Below are positions 63,192 through 64,000 of a stretch of DNA of 64,000 nucleotides, in pieces. This stretch comes from an uncultured Coriobacteriaceae bacterium (GTDB lineage Bacteria > Actinomycetota > Coriobacteriia > Coriobacteriales > Eggerthellaceae), in the NCBI GenBank assembly GCA_902768975.1, contig CACXMZ010000005.1, positions 186,001-250,000 on the forward strand, written 5' to 3'. The translations under genes were made by a program, and so were the position numbers. The stretch's first letter is position 1. Each line of letters opens with the position of its first letter. Below the pieces are notes generated by a model, which was not told the DNA's origin, made no database searches, and saw only the letters and a list, made by a program, of their open reading frames with translations.

Positions 63192-64000
63192 AGGCTAAAT
63201 GTTCCATCCTTTTCATTGTAGTCGCGCAAGGTGGCGTCCACTAAGGCGCCGCGCTGCGCACTTTCGGGAACGCGCACTTCAAAGTAAGATTCGCTCATGC
63301 CGCGCGCGTCCCCTTCTATAAGTATACGCTCTTGGGAACCCATGCGTTCCTGTGCTTCGGTATTACGCAATTCCTTGGCGAGGTTCTGCATGCGCTCCAT
63401 CCGCTCAGCCTTCACGTCGGGCGCGATCTGATCAACGCGCTCTGCGGCTGGTGTGCCATCGCGCTTTGAATAACGGAAGATATGCATACGCGAAAAATGG
63501 CAGGAACGCGCAAGATTCAAGCTTGCCGCAAAGTCTTCTTCCGACTCCCCGGGGAAGCCCACAATAAGGTCCGTCGAAAGCGAAAGTTGCGGAATGGCAG
63601 CGCGGAGTTTTTCAATAGTGGCAAGGTATTCTTCGGAGTTATAACGACGTGCCATGTCGTGCAATACCTTGGAGGAACCGCTCTGCAGGGGTACATGCAA
63701 ATGACGGCAGACCATGCCATCATGGCTGGCGAGCACTTCGATAAGGGCATCGTCTATGGTTACCAGTTCAATACTCGAAATGCGCAGGCGAGTTTCAGGG
63801 GCAAGAGAGCGCAGCTGCAGAATGAGGTCTGCAAGTGAAGTCCCCTGCCAGTTATAAGCACCCAAGTCTATGCCAGTGAGCACCACTTCGTGGACGCCCG
63901 CCTGGGCATAGGCCTGCACTTCGTCGATGACCTGCTGAACAGGAACCGACCAGGCCTTACCGCGCGCCACATGCACAATGCAGTAGGTACAGGCATTGTC
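63188..64000 (-). CDS. mtaB: tRNA t6A37 methylthiotransferase MtaB, C-terminal part (cut by window end)
   Basis: The 270 visible residues read without a stop from the right edge and form the C-terminal two thirds of a radical-SAM methylthiotransferase. The edge falls within the cluster motif (CTYCIV followed by ARGKAWS). GIDLGAYNWQG, LRISSIELVTID and the LSTDLIVGFPGESEEDF segment with a C-terminal TRAM-like domain support MtaB (ms2t6A) over MiaB or RimO, which are both present elsewhere in the window. About 160 residues are outside. Confidence 0.9.
   Translation of the reverse strand, partial: DNACTYCIVHVARGKAWSVPVQQVIDEVQAYAQAGVHEVVLTGIDLGAYNWQGTSLADLILQLRSLAPETRLRISSIELVTIDDALIEVLASHDGMVCRHLHVPLQSGSSKVLHDMARRYNSEEYLATIEKLRAAIPQLSLSTDLIVGFPGESEEDFAASLNLARSCHFSRMHIFRYSKRDGTPAAERVDQIAPDVKAERMERMQNLAKELRNTEAQERMGSQERILIEGDARGMSESYFEVRVPESAQRGALVDATLRDYNEKDGTFSL

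Overview
The window looks like a chromosomal segment from an anaerobic, fermentative actinobacterium, most likely class Coriobacteriia (Eggerthellales-type). The grounds are G+C near one half, a menaquinone-type prenyltransferase, an Ech-type group 4 [NiFe] hydrogenase, indolepyruvate:ferredoxin oxidoreductase, NrdR/LexA/RNase J/RNase Y together, and a dapB-dapA-rnj-ftsK-rodZ-rimO-pgsA/cinA-recA-recX-rny-spoVS-miaB-miaA-hflX gene order. The genus is not determined. I see 59 protein genes, 2 of them cut by the window edges, and one tRNA. I see no insertion sequence, prophage, rRNA or CRISPR array.

Left half (1-29.3 kb): 22 of 26 protein genes are on the plus strand. In order: pta (partial), a family 2 glycosyltransferase, dinB, an aminotransferase-fold protein without its catalytic lysine, degV, then ileS-lspA-rluD and coaBC. 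Next come tRNA-Pro(GGG) with a strong terminator and a hairpin-rich gene-free stretch, then six ech genes (11.4-16.8 kb). These are followed by a run of pgsA, vanW-type, dacA, zinc-ribbon/FHA, iorA, iorB and gluQ, and then menA (minus), galE, pgm and birA. Reduced ferredoxin from IorAB could feed the Ech complex, linking amino-acid oxidation to H2 release and ion pumping (inference).

Middle (29.31-29.44 kb): coding orientation flips here. The gap between the converging arms holds a 28-bp sequence that closely resembles the XerC/XerD recombination site dif, so this is probably the replication terminus.

Right half (29.4-64 kb): 29 of 33 protein genes are on the minus strand. Nucleotide-pool genes (dut, nrdR) and an SOS locus come first. 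The SOS locus has lexA divergent from a small single-span membrane protein, with three LexA-box-like sites between them. Then come the long conserved RNA/DNA-processing and cell-envelope cluster, and a GAF-ABC ATPase with a giant coiled-coil FtsX-type permease, placed divergently from a STAS protein and an RsbW-like ATPase. The window ends with pnp, rpsO, an SGNH hydrolase, recO, era, dgkA, ybeY, phoH and mtaB (partial).

The best candidates for something undescribed are: the SOS-controlled small membrane protein; the GAF-ABC/FtsX plus partner-switch locus; the lysine-less aminotransferase homologue; the PgsA-CinA fusion; a hydrogenase large subunit encoded without a cleavable tail; and a stand-alone GHKL ATPase between rny and spoVS.
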